Notes under the pieces: generated by a model
What the model saw: only the letters and a program-made list of their open reading frames with translations
What the model was told of the DNA's origin: nothing
Database searches by the model: none
Position numbers and translations under genes: made by a program
NCBI GenBank assembly: GCA_918797485.1
Contig: CAKKNE010000002.1
Location: 1,268,501 to 1,332,500 of the forward strand
Length of the DNA: 64,000 nt
DNA from: Pelagomonas calceolata
Lineage: Eukaryota; Sar; Pelagophyceae; Pelagomonadales; Pelagomonadaceae
Direction: 5' to 3'
Shown here: positions 46,673-56,082 of the stretch, piece by piece
Numbering within the stretch: position 1 is the first letter of the stretch
How the letters are laid out: every line of letters begins with the position of its first letter

Positions 46673-49639
46673 CTACTCCTCCTCGTCCTCCTCGTCCTCC
46701 TCGGCATCCCCCGCCGTCGGCTGGTAGTCCTCGTCTACGTTGCCGGACCGGCGCGGCCGCTTGCTACTAGTAGGCTTGCTGCTGGTGGGCGCCTTGCGCT
46801 TCTCGCCGCGGCCTTGGGGCACCGACCGCGACTCCTCCACTGGTAGCAGCTGCTCTGCCCGGAACCACTCGTCGCGGTCGTCGTCGAGCTTGACCCAGAC
46901 CTTGTCGCCGTCGATCTTGGTCACGACGCCCTCGAGCGCGTCGAGGGCCAACGCGACGGACTGGCCGACGACCAGGTGCGGCGGCGGCGTCTCGTCGTCC
47001 TCCTCAGACTCCGCGTACGAAACAGCCGCACGGGACCGCCGCACGTCGGGCACGGGCTCGACCTCGGCATCGGAACCGACGTCGTCCTCAACCACGTCAT
47101 CAGAAACGACGAATGACCCAGTGGATGGCGCCGGCGCTGGCGAAGGCGCCGGCGCCCGCGCCGGCCGTCGAGGCGGCGGCGGCGGCGCCGCCGCCGGTCC
47201 GACATCCCGGCGCTGCGTCGTCCAGAAACGGCACGCCGTGGCCGCATTGACGACGTCGTCGAGCACCGCGCCGGGCAGCGCGATGAGCGCCGTCAGGCAC
47301 GCGACCGCGAACGCGAAGAAGGCCACGACCGGATCCGACACCGTGCAGGAGCTCTCCACTAATTCTATGTGCGGCTCTATCATCCCCGCGATCTTCTCGG
47401 GCAGCTGGTCGAGCGTGCAGAAGGAATGGTCGATCTCATCTTGTAGGTCTTCAGGAAGTTCTGATCGACAGTCCCAGCAGTTATGTTCGGTGGTCGCGTG
47501 GACGTCCGCGAAGACCTTCTCCAGGACGGCCGTGCATTGAAAACCGTCGCATAGCTTCTGGTTGAGTGCCTTATTCGTCGTCGGCAGCAACGAGAAAATG
47601 ACGTTGCGTCCGCCCTTGATCCAGATACGATGCCTTTCGACGCCGTTCTCACGGTCGCCGTTCTCGTACAAAACGTCGTACGTCGTAGCAATAGAATTTC
47701 CGTTGCCGATGTTGACCATGACCACGTGCCCGTCGAAGATGCGCCCGTCGGCCAGTCGCTCGACATCGACGTGATCGCCAACCTTACAGCTATTGACGAG
47801 GCAGTGTGCGATACAAGAAGCGTGCCTGACGACGATCGCTTTCATGTTCTGTTTAGTCTTCTGTCCTTTTTCCTTCGCTGCTTCAATAGCAACTGAAAAA
47901 TCAGGAGCCCTATCGAACCCGTAATTCCTCCCAGCAATAATAACAGACACGCTGCGCGTCGCTCCGAATATACCCGCCCCCACAGCAAGTAGACCACAAA
48001 CTAAAACGGCGACCGACGACTCGACGCCGGCAAACAGCCCACATGAAGAAGCTATTCCTAATGAATCGAAGCCGGCAAATAATAGAGAAGCGGCCACGAG
48101 AGCGACGAGCACGGCCACGTAAAACGCAAGCAGCGGACCGCGCCGGTACTTGACCGTCACCGAGTGCTTGGCTTCCGACAGCATGTCCACCGACGCCCCC
48201 ATAATCCTAGGGAGGCACAGGCCTAGCGTGACGACGCATACACAGGCCGTCAGGACGCCGGCTCCCAGTCCACACCACGAGGCCACGACAGCAGAGCAGA
48301 AAAACGCTAGAGCGACGCCGATGAGGCGACACAACGCGGCACGCGCACCCGCCTTCCTTAACGACCGCAACATTTCGTCGACGCCGTGCTGATGCACCTG
48401 CCGTTTTGGATCGTCCCTCACCTCGTAATGCGCTTTCCTAAACGTTGTCGGCGTGCGCTTTTTCCAGGGCACGCCAGGGGGGAACTCCTTGACCGCATTG
48501 GCCGCCGCGACGACCTTCAGCGCGGCATCAGCAACATCGGTCGCCGGGACTCGGACGATCGTGTCCTTTGGAAGGACGTCAAAGCCCATGAGCGTCTCGA
48601 GCTGGGGTACTGAGATGGTTACAATTTCATGAGTCGAAGCTAGGAGTTGCCAACGACGATGGTTGTTAAGCTGGGAGGGCGCCGGTTTCACGTACACCTG
48701 CCACCCAGTCGTGTGATAAACAATTACCCCATTCTTTGTAGTGCTACTAGATGTCGGGTCGCACGGAACAAGGTAATAGTCCGGGTAGTCATTCCAACTT
48801 TCACCTGTCTTCAACTTAGGTGGCGGCTTATCTAGGACTTTTAACGTAGAGCTCCGTTTCCCATGCTTCCCACCCGCAGCAAAAAGCGCACCAATGTTAC
48901 TTGCAACGCTCAATGCCTCTGCCGAGACGACAAAGACCTCCGGGACGCCGTACTGCTCGCGACCAAATCTAACAAAACCCACGACTCCTCCAAAAATAGC
49001 CCCAGCTAAACCACATCTATAGCCACCACCGACGATGAAATAGTCCAAAACGATGCCCAACGCACCAAACAACACCAATAATAACGCAACCATCAAGGGA
49101 CAAGCCGGTCGCGGTTCTAGAAGCGTCCCGCGGGGCACGTGGCCGACCGCTATGAAATCCGCTTCGTCCTCCCGTACCTTTCCTTTATCATTTAACCTTA
49201 ACCTTCCAGTTGAATCCGTCTTCACCTCTCCGACAACCCCCACATCATCCTCACTATACGAGGACCGAGCCGCCCTCGTCCAATCGTAAATGGGCATCGT
49301 CCAGCGGAATAAAGCGACAGCAGCGGCCACAACTAGCAGAACCACGACCACATCTTTCGTCGGCAGGTGGAATTGATACGCAAATCCACCGCAAATCGCC
49401 ACCACAGCCAATAACACGGCCACGATCCGCCACCACGAAGACCTCACTTTCACCCAGACGTCGTGCATCACTTTCTCTGAGAGGCGGTAGAGCCCAAAAC
49501 AAGGCTCGTAGGGCGCGATCGCGAAAAGATTGTCCTCCACAAAGGCCTTTCCGCCGCCGCCGATCGGCCGGCCTCCGTTGCCCGGGTCCATCGCCGCGAG
49601 CACTAATTCCGCGACGGACCCGGGCGCCCCGCCGCCCAT
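46673..49639 (-). CDS. 988-aa multi-pass membrane protein with two Tudor-like segments
   Basis: At least eight hydrophobic spans occur, for example IVAVLLAVVAICGGFAYQF, VVVVLLVVAAAVALFRW, CPLMVALLLVLFGALGIVLD, VLTACVCVVTLGLCLP, LLAFYVAVLVALVAASLLF and VVAFFAFAVACLTALIALPG. Between the spans lies a Tudor/Agenet-like segment (CKVGDHVDVERLADGRIFDG, YDVLYENGDRENGVERHRIW), and a second near the C-terminus (VGQSVALALDALEGVVTKID, DKVWVKLDDDRDEWF). The tail is basic then acidic (KRKAPTSSKPTSSKRPRRSG then EEDEEDEEE), like a nuclear-targeted tail. A nuclear-envelope chromatin tether is a reasonable inference, not a family assignment. An introner-type 3' splice site lies just before the ATG, so a 5' exon may exist. 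Confidence 0.6.
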   Translation of the reverse strand: MGGGAPGSVAELVLAAMDPGNGGRPIGGGGKAFVEDNLFAIAPYEPCFGLYRLSEKVMHDVWVKVRSSWWRIVAVLLAVVAICGGFAYQFHLPTKDVVVVLLVVAAAVALFRWTMPIYDWTRAARSSYSEDDVGVVGEVKTDSTGRLRLNDKGKVREDEADFIAVGHVPRGTLLEPRPACPLMVALLLVLFGALGIVLDYFIVGGGYRCGLAGAIFGGVVGFVRFGREQYGVPEVFVVSAEALSVASNIGALFAAGGKHGKRSSTLKVLDKPPPKLKTGESWNDYPDYYLVPCDPTSSSTTKNGVIVYHTTGWQVYVKPAPSQLNNHRRWQLLASTHEIVTISVPQLETLMGFDVLPKDTIVRVPATDVADAALKVVAAANAVKEFPPGVPWKKRTPTTFRKAHYEVRDDPKRQVHQHGVDEMLRSLRKAGARAALCRLIGVALAFFCSAVVASWCGLGAGVLTACVCVVTLGLCLPRIMGASVDMLSEAKHSVTVKYRRGPLLAFYVAVLVALVAASLLFAGFDSLGIASSCGLFAGVESSVAVLVCGLLAVGAGIFGATRSVSVIIAGRNYGFDRAPDFSVAIEAAKEKGQKTKQNMKAIVVRHASCIAHCLVNSCKVGDHVDVERLADGRIFDGHVVMVNIGNGNSIATTYDVLYENGDRENGVERHRIWIKGGRNVIFSLLPTTNKALNQKLCDGFQCTAVLEKVFADVHATTEHNCWDCRSELPEDLQDEIDHSFCTLDQLPEKIAGMIEPHIELVESSCTVSDPVVAFFAFAVACLTALIALPGAVLDDVVNAATACRFWTTQRRDVGPAAAPPPPPRRPARAPAPSPAPAPSTGSFVVSDDVVEDDVGSDAEVEPVPDVRRSRAAVSYAESEEDDETPPPHLVVGQSVALALDALEGVVTKIDGDKVWVKLDDDRDEWFRAEQLLPVEESRSVPQGRGEKRKAPTSSKPTSSKRPRRSGNVDEDYQPTAGDAEEDEEDEEE

Positions 49640-49640
49640 C

Positions 49641-49800
49641 CTGTGTGGAAATCAACACTGAGGCGGGTGAAGTCACGCGTAGCCTCTCTCGCGCTCGTGT
49701 CGAGTTCGCTCGACGCGGTCCGAATGGCCTCAAAATCGAAAAAGAAACCACCAACTTCATCAGAAGATGGAGACGACGCGCGCCGATGGCGTGAAGGCAC
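49641..49800 (-). mobile_element. Introner with only one recognisable end
   Basis: The TIR CTGTGTGGAAATCAACACTG starts at 49641, giving on the minus strand a perfect acceptor TTGATTTCCACACAG directly before GATG of the large gene. The core word GATGGCGTG is present near 49785. The opposite TIR and a matching TSD were not found, so the left boundary given is approximate. Confidence 0.6.
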
Positions 49801-49837
49801 CGCGGCCGTCGTGAAGGTTTTTTTTCTGCGCCGCGCC

Positions 49838-50444
49838 CTACAACGCATCCTGGAAGCCCAGGTACGTCGAGATCCAAAGCCAGTAGACGCCAAAGTACCA
49901 CACTACACCTAACCACCCGAGCAGGCCCGAGTACGGGATGTCGAACTCGGCCGCGATGATGGAGTCTGGCGCCGTCGGGCCGTCGCGCGCCTCCTCCAGG
50001 ACTTCTGGGGGCGTCGGCGCCCACTTCTCCCGTAAGTCGAGAGAGACGAGCGGCAGGATCGCGTTGATGCCTTTCTCGTACCTTTGTGGAAATCAAACAG
50101 TGAGATAGGTCGCATCGATGACGTAGAATCTCCACGCCATCGAGCAGACGAAGTCGCAATGTTGCGTCGATGGCGTGAGGCGCTTGATTTGATTTCCACA
50201 CAGCCAAGTGCAGCGACAGGAACGTTACCTCTACCGCGACGTCTACGTCGTCCGCGCTCGCGGCGCCTACCTTGCGGTAGTAGCGGCCCTTGACATAGCC
50301 CTTGAGCCACACCCGTCCTTCCTTCCACCAGTTGTGGAAGGTGGCGAAGCACACCCAATTGACGACGACGACGAGCCGCTTCGCCTTGGTCACTGGGTTC
50401 AGGATGATGGCCCAATTTATGAGAATCAGCCAGTTGAACGACAT
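49838..50444 (-). CDS. Small membrane protein (158 aa) of unknown function
   Basis: Exons 50212-50444 and 49838-50081. The N-terminus is hydrophobic (MSFNWLILINWAIILNPVTK, then VVVVNWVCFATFHNWW), with GYVKGRYYRKVG in between, and the C-terminus has an aromatic span (YSGLLGWLGVVWYFGVYWLW). The middle is acidic (EVLEEARDGPTAPDSIIAAE). Splicing joins VTFLSL to YEKGINAILPLVSL. I do not recognise the family. It lies 198 bp upstream of the large membrane protein on the same strand; the two could be parts of one transcript. Confidence 0.6.
50082..50211 (-). mobile_element. Introner element with GC donor
   Basis: 130 nt. The donor GC belongs to GCACTTGG; the 3' copy GTACGAGA is diverged (4 of 8). 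TIRs: CTGTGTGGAAATCAAATC and GTTTGATTTCCACAAAG (minus strand). Reverse orientation. The inner inverted repeat ACGCCATCGA (50134) / TCGATGGCGT (50167) is perfect. Confidence 0.85.
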
Positions 50445-51141
50445 CTTGCGTGGAGGCGTTCAGCGCGAGCGTTGCGCGCGGTGGCGCAGATGTGTGTCGC
50501 GGCGTCGCCCGCCGCGGTCTCGTAACGCGACTGCGTCCGCAATGCGGCGCAGCGCGCGGCGATGCCCGTCGTCCCGGCGCGGCACGTAGCAGAGGAGCTC
50601 TCCGTCTCGCGGTGCGAGCGGTCGCCGCGTCCCAGCGCCGCAGCAAGGGCGATACTGCTCGGCGCCGCTGCTTCGGCCCCGGTTTTGCAGCGCAGCGCGT
50701 CGCTGTGCCGTTAAGTGCCCGTTCGAAGCTGAGAGGTGCTTTGCACAGCGCGTCGCTGGCTCTGGTGAGTCCAGCGCCGCGTTTGACCAATCCACGCTTC
50801 GATAGCAAGGCCAATAGCAGTACCAGTGCGCTCCATGGCGCAAAGCGGTGTTTGCTGCTACGCATTTTTGAGGAGAAGTACAAAACACTAAAGCATCACT
50901 ATTAACAGTTCAGATTTGTTCACGCGCGTATGTACGCGCAGCAAATTCACTCGGTGCGTCGGTGAAACTGGCTGGACACAACCCGCACGCCCGGTGCGTC
51001 GTGCTTGAGTGCTAAAACGAGGAATGGCGTGCTAGCAGGTACTTTGCGAGAAATCCTTGCGCCCACTAGCCTCGGCTTGCCGCTCGACATCGATAGATTG
51101 CAAGCTGGTTTTTTTGCATCGATCGTGTCCCCCACACCGCC
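50445..51141. other. Divergent intergenic region
   Basis: No gene is supported in 697 bp. A widely spaced GCTAGC ... CACTAGC pair occurs at 51031-51070, which may be a degenerate copy of the palindrome. Confidence 0.35.
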
Positions 51142-51678
51142 ATGTCGGGGCTTAAAATCACCAACAACATAACGAACCTCGACGGCCCGGGCCCGCCGGT
51201 AGTCCAAACCGACTTCGAGCCGCAGGGCGACACCGAGATTAGGCCGTCCTCGATGCCGTGACCATGAGAGTGAGCGCGGAGGCGCGCCCCGACGGTACAC
51301 CCACAGGAATACGACACGGACAAGGGCGACGGCAAGCTCACGATGAACGCCGCGCGCCGCCTGATCGGCGGTCTACGCCGCGGATACAGCCTGGCTGAGC
51401 TCGAGGTCGCGGCCGACCGCGCGATGAAGGACGGCGTCCGCTACGCGTACTGGCTCGCGCAGCCGTACCGCCGCGGCCTCTCGGACTCGCGGCCCACGAT
51501 CCGCGCCTACCGCGAGGCCTACGCGACGCTGAAGGACTTGCCCGGCCACGCGCGCGCGGGCCAGTTCGGTGCCGTGAACCGCGTCGTGGGCGCCTGGGAC
51601 GTTTACCGGCGCTACCCCTTCACGATCTGCGGCGGTGTCCTCATCGCGGCGGCCCCCTTCCTGTCGAAGGGGAATTGA
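51142..51678 (+). CDS. Small protein (about 142 aa), two proposed exons
   Basis: The right exon (51307-51678) encodes EYDTDKGDGKLTMNAARRLI then basic helical sequence (YAYWLAQPYRRGLSDSRPTI) and a C-terminal membrane-like segment (YPFTICGGVLIAAAPFLSKG). The upstream ATG at 51142 (MSGLKITNNITNLDGPGPP) joins it in frame if the 108-nt piece 51199-51306 (GTAGTC...CCCACAG) is an intron. Without it the protein would start at 51343. The size and C-terminal span are like an accessory subunit of a respiratory complex, but I cannot name it. Confidence 0.5.
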
Positions 51679-51729
51679 GGTGGGCGAGGCGGCACCCGCG
51701 GACTAGACTTTGATAATATACTGGTTAGC

Positions 51730-53050
51730 CTAATGATAATAGAAGTCCTCGAAGATGTGCAAGTCCGGGTGTTCTTGGGCGAGCCAGCTCCACGAGAAGC
51801 CCTGGCCGCACGTTTCCGTGCCGAGGTCGAGGATCCGGAGCGTCGTGATCGCCGCGATGGCGGGCGGGAGAGAGACGACGTCCGCGTTGCCCGCGACGAC
51901 GAGCAGCACGAGGGCCCGGAGCTCCGCGAGCCACGCGGGAAGACCTTGGAGGCCCGCGTCGCGGAGCGTCAGCTCGCGCAAATGGACGAGGCCGCGGACC
52001 GCTTCGGGAAACGGGGCGAGCGGGTAGCCCTGGAGGTCGAGGGCCCGGAGCGCCCGTGGGTCCGCGAGCGCGCGGTCCAGCGCCCGGTTGTTCTCGATCG
52101 CGTCGCCCTCGAGGCCCGATTGCGGCGGCGGCACCTGTGTGGAATACAAATTCCAAGGCCATAGCCTAACTCACTGGTTGAGTTCCACACGGGCGGAACG
52201 GCGCGCACGAGCTTGAGCCGGATCAGCGGCATGCCGCGCAGGGCCTCGGCGAAGGCCGGGATCGAGACGTTCGTCGCCGCGAAGGCGCGGAGGCGCAGCT
52301 CGTCGAGCCACATCGGGCACGGCCGCCAGCGGTGGTCCCCTATGTCGAGCTCCGCCAGGTGCGGCAGCCCGCGGACGTGGTCGAGATTTGAAGGCCCGTA
52401 AACGTGGCGAGCGATGCGCAGCGTCGCTGGGAGCGGCGGAATATCTCCGACCGGCCGCGCGAGCTCGAGCTCGACGAGGCGCGAGAACCCCGCGAGCCAG
52501 GGCGGCGTCCGCACCGTCGGTCCCAGCGAGAGCGCCCGCAGGTTCGGCAGCGCGCGGACCGCGTCGGGCACGGCGTCGGCGTCGCGCGATGCGTAGATAG
52601 ATAGGACCTCGCAGGTCCGGAACCGGTCGGCGGCGTCCACCGGTGGCGACCTGTGTGGCACCGTCGCGTCGATGAAGCGCCGTCAAACGTCGCTTTCCGC
52701 GCCGGCGGCGACCAGTGGGCGAGGAGCGTGAGGTCCTGAACGTCGTAGTTAAGTGCGGCCCGAAAGGCCCGCGCCACCGCCCGCAGCGTGCCGATCGCCT
52801 TGAGGCGTTCCTGCGTCCGTCGCGACTTCGCGCCCGCCGGATCGTGACTCCCGCTGTTGCTCCCGTCCAAGTCCCACGTCCCGCTCACGCACAGGGCCTC
52901 CTCGACGTCGTACCCCCGGGCCGCCGCGTCCAGGCGATGCTCGAGCGGGACGGTGTGGTTCAGGGTGAGGGGGATCGCGGCCGTGCGCGTGAGGTACTTC
53001 ACGAGGAGCGGGACGATCTTCTCGGCACGCTCGACCAAGACATCGCTCAT
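51730..53050 (-). CDS. Leucine-rich-repeat protein (397 aa)
   Basis: Three exons: 52713-53050, 52200-52650, 51730-52134. The start is the first ATG (MSDVLVERAEKIVPLLVKYL). Residues 1-110 are helical; LRRs follow, for example ALPNLRALSLGPTVRTPPWL, GLPHLAELDIGDHRWRPCPM, LVHLRELTLRDAGLQGLPAW and TTLRILDLGTETCGQG. The proportions L..L.L......LP fit the plant-type short LRR. No kinase or membrane domain is present. Both introns are short introners (62 and 65 nt). LRRs usually mediate protein binding; the partner is unknown. Confidence 0.75.
52135..52199 (-). mobile_element. Short introner element, LRR intron 2
   Basis: 65 nt. TSD GTTCCGCC / GTGCCGCC (7 of 8), donor GT in the TSD. Ends CGTGTGGAACTCAACCAGTG and TTTGTATTCCACACAG. 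Forward orientation (CCAGTGAGTTAGG). Joins LVRA to VPPPQSG. Confidence 0.88.
52651..52712 (-). mobile_element. Short introner element, LRR intron 1
   Basis: 62 nt, the shortest intron seen here. TSD GTCGCCGC / GTCGCCAC (7 of 8), GT donor from the TSD; the 3' end is GTGCCACACAG. The 5' TIR is mostly lost. Joins LLAHW to SPPVDAAD. Confidence 0.8.
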
Positions 53051-53462
53051 GGTGCGCGTTGGGAAACACGGGTTCTCCACCGCCGAAGTATCCTCGCGCC
53101 GCAAGATTATCAACTCACTTTCAGCTGCAGACTGCTGGCGCTGACGATCCTCCTGGGTGTTAAGTGCGAACCAACGATGAGTTTGGCGCAGTGATCAATG
53201 GCTAGGCGCGTATATCTGGTCTGTGGCTTGTGAGCTCTCGCAATATTTTGGAGCCCTAGGCGACGTTTGGCTGCACAATCGCGGGCCGGGCGCGCTGCGA
53301 CTTGCGGCCCCCGGCCTCAAGCTCCTAGAATCACACAGCAAACGCAGCCTGCGGCCGCGCAGAGGCACTCACAAATGCCCTTGTTGGTCACCCCGGGGAG
53401 CCGATGAAGCCAACATCCCCTTGAATTGAAGCCGCCGGCTCGACGCAATCACAACAAAAAAC
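53051..53462. other. Intergenic region
   Basis: No gene is supported in 412 bp. No full GCTAG palindrome. Confidence 0.35.
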
Positions 53463-55453
53463 TTAGTCTGAACCAGAAACGACGTCGAGGCGGCAGCGCC
53501 CGTCCAACCCCAGCGAGTAGCGGAGCCGCGGCCCGGCGTCGAAGCGCACGAGGCACCGGCTTTCGGAGCCCTCGAAGCCGTCCTCATAACGAACGACGAG
53601 GCCGACCGCGTCGGCCGCGCAGCTCAGCGACACCTCGCCCTCGATGGCCCGGGCCGGGAACCCGTCGGACAACTTGAATTCCACTATCTCGCGCTCCGCG
53701 ACGACGTCGCACTCGTACTCATCTAAATCAATGGGAACGAGCTCCCGCCGCGCCGCGCGCCACGCCGCGGCCGCCGCTTTTTGATCAACCCCGCAGATCC
53801 GGTCCGGCAGCGGCGCGTACGCCTTTGACAGATCAGAGGACCGGATCGCGACGGCGACGACGACCGCGCGACCCGGCGCGACGCGCACGCGCCGCCCCGC
53901 GAAGAGCTCCCTCAGTAAAGCGCATCGCCGCCAGAAGCGCAACGCGCAAGCGACGGGGTGGCCCTCGAGGTCGTGGTAGAACGGCTCGCCCGTCAGAACA
54001 ATAACTTCAGCGTCGGTCGAGGGCGCCTCACTCAAATCAGAATATATGGAGAGGGCCACTTCGAAGCGCCTCGCCACATTTGATGCGTGCAGCGCGTCGC
54101 GCGCGTCGGCGCACCAGGCCACCGCATTATCACAGCCCGCGCGCAGGCACGCGAGCGCGCAGATGGCCCCGTCGCCGACGTCCCAGACTTCTGCGGTGTC
54201 GTCGCCCCTCAAACAAGACGCCGCGAGGGCCCGGTGGTCGCTTGGTAACGACGCGAGGCGTCCTGTGGAATATCCCACATGTAATCCGCAAGCACATAAA
54301 GCAGCCGCCGACGTCACGAAGCCGGCGTCGAAGAAGACGTCGAAGACGATGTCCGTGTCCGTGTGCGTCGCCTTCAGGCTGAAGGGCACGCCGGGGCCGA
54401 TGTCGAAGGGCGCGTCCAAAGGTTGGGCCATCTGCCACCAGTGGTCCTGGAAGTCGTCCGCGTCCTCCCAATTCGACACGCCCTCGCCGAAGCCCAGGTC
54501 CATGCGCCAGCGGTAGCCGACGGCGTCGACGCGGCCCCGTTTTTGGACTTGTAGATCGACCTTCGCGCCGGCATGCGCGCCGCGCGCCGGCGGGCTCGAG
54601 AAGCTCAGGTCGAGGACGCGCACGTAGGGCGTGAGCCGCCTTGCGTTACCCAGCCGCGCCGGCGCACACGCCGCGCCGCCCCGGCACCGCTGCCGCCTGT
54701 AGTTGTCCGGGCCCCGCCGTTTCGCGAGCGACGCGTCCTCGAAGAGCGCCGCCTCGACGTACGCACCGCACGGTATGATTGTAGCGTCTTTTGATGCAGT
54801 GCCGCTCGCGAGGACCTCGCGCAGCGTCGGCAACAGGCCCTCTCCTAACAAGCCGTGGTCCGCGAGCTCGCAAACCTGTGCGCAAATCGAGCGGTGACCA
54901 CGCCATCGAGATGAGCGCCGCGACATTTGATTTATGCACTGTCGCCCACCACGAGCGACGCCGGCGTCGGAAGGCTAATAGCGTCGGACCGCGCATTTAC
55001 AATTGTACACCGCTCCTCTTCAAAACCTCCGGCGCGGACGCACGCCGTCGCGACTTTTGACAGAGCGGGCTCCATCTCGCACGCGACCACATGACCTATT
55101 CGGTCCTCTTTGCACAGGAGCTGGGTTAATAATCCAGTGCCGGCGCCGATTTCCAGCGCGACGCAGCCCTCCGGCGCAGCCTCGGCTGCTTGTTTAATCG
55201 CGCGCGCGTAGGCTCGATTACGTTCCGAGTCGTGGAGCATCGCCGCGAGCCACGGCTTGCGCGCGAAGTGCGCCACCGCGTCGTCGCGGTCGTCTTCGAG
55301 CCATCCTAATTCACAATCCTCGTCGAGCGCGCCTCTTAGTGATTGCTCGCGGCCCTCGGCGGCGACGCGGAGGCCGTCCCAGATGGACGTGGCGGTTACT
55401 AGCTTTTCTGGCTGGTGCTCGGTTTTGGTCTTTTTTGTGGGGGATTCGGCCAT
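53463..55453 (-). CDS. PRMT7: Protein arginine methyltransferase 7
   Basis: Exons 54950-55453 and 53463-54875, 638 residues. First methyltransferase module: HDSERNRAYARAIKQAAEAA, motif I VALEIGAGTGLLTQLL, VVACEMEPALSKVA, then across the intron ASLV/VCELADHGLLGEGLLPTL, which is the double-E region of PRMT7. The second module shows VRVLDLSFSSPPARG, DHWWQMAQPLDAPFDIGPGV, then VWDVGDGAICALACLRAGCD and FEGSESRCLVRFDAG at the end. PRMT7 monomethylates arginine and has two tandem modules. The second module keeps only a degraded SAM-binding site, as is normal. The intron is an eroded introner. Confidence 0.88.
54876..54949 (-). mobile_element. Eroded introner element in PRMT7
   Basis: 74 nt. TSD GTGGGCGA / GTTTGCGA (6 of 8). 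The 5' end CAGTGCATAAATCAAA matches 12 of 16 TIR positions, the 3' end GATTTGCGCACAG 11 of 13. Core word CTCGATGGCGTGG present. A stop codon inside explains why the two halves appear as separate ORFs. Confidence 0.85.
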
Positions 55454-56082
55454 GTTTTTTTAGGCTGTCGTTTGCCGCGCGTCGCTCTAGCACTGCTGCA
55501 GCACAGCAGAGATAGCAGCTGATTGATGCAAGCTGAGCCGTGCCGATGCAACCCGGCGTCAACGTCGATCCGTGCGTGCAAGCGAATGTGTCAGGTTCCT
55601 GCGTGCGCTCTGGCAGCAATGCGGCTGCGACGGCTGCACGGCCGCCTTGGGCCCTTGCTAGTGTCTATAGCTAGCGACGCATTTCACTTTTACTCTTGTA
55701 TTGCTGTAAGCCAGCCTTGTCACCGATCCGTCGACTCCTCTCAAGCAACGGGCGAGATTTCTGGAGGCTTGCTATTGACCTTGTATGCATGAAGCTCGGT
55801 GGAGGATAAGACGCAGTCAGCAGCGTCTGGTGCAGCGTCCAAGGACATTTGAGCGCGAGGGCAAAGCTGATGCTGTCGGCGCGGCATGCTGAGCCGCGCA
55901 GCAATGGATAGCGTGTCGTGTTTGAGATCGCAATCCACAGCCACATCAGGCTCCGAAAAACGCAGCCGCACGCAGCGATGAGGCACGACGCACCGCCGCG
56001 CGCCAGCCGCCGCGGCCGCCGCAGCACGCCGCTGCAATGCGGCAATTCATAACACCGCCATCCCGCCGCAGGCAACGCAACC
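55454..56082. other. Divergent promoter region (PRMT7 / HEML)
   Basis: No gene is seen in 629 bp. GCTAG element at 55657-55677. Confidence 0.4.
55657..55677 (+). promoter_or_regulatory. GCTAG palindromic intergenic element, copy 14 (short spacer)
   Basis: GCTAGTGTCTATAGCTAGCG then A, with a spacer a few bases shorter than usual; preceded by CTT. 204 bp from the PRMT7 start. Confidence 0.55.

Noticed and set aside
54932-55453. Separate short methyltransferase gene upstream of a second gene
   Set aside because: The stop lies inside an eroded introner; splicing joins the two halves into one PRMT7.
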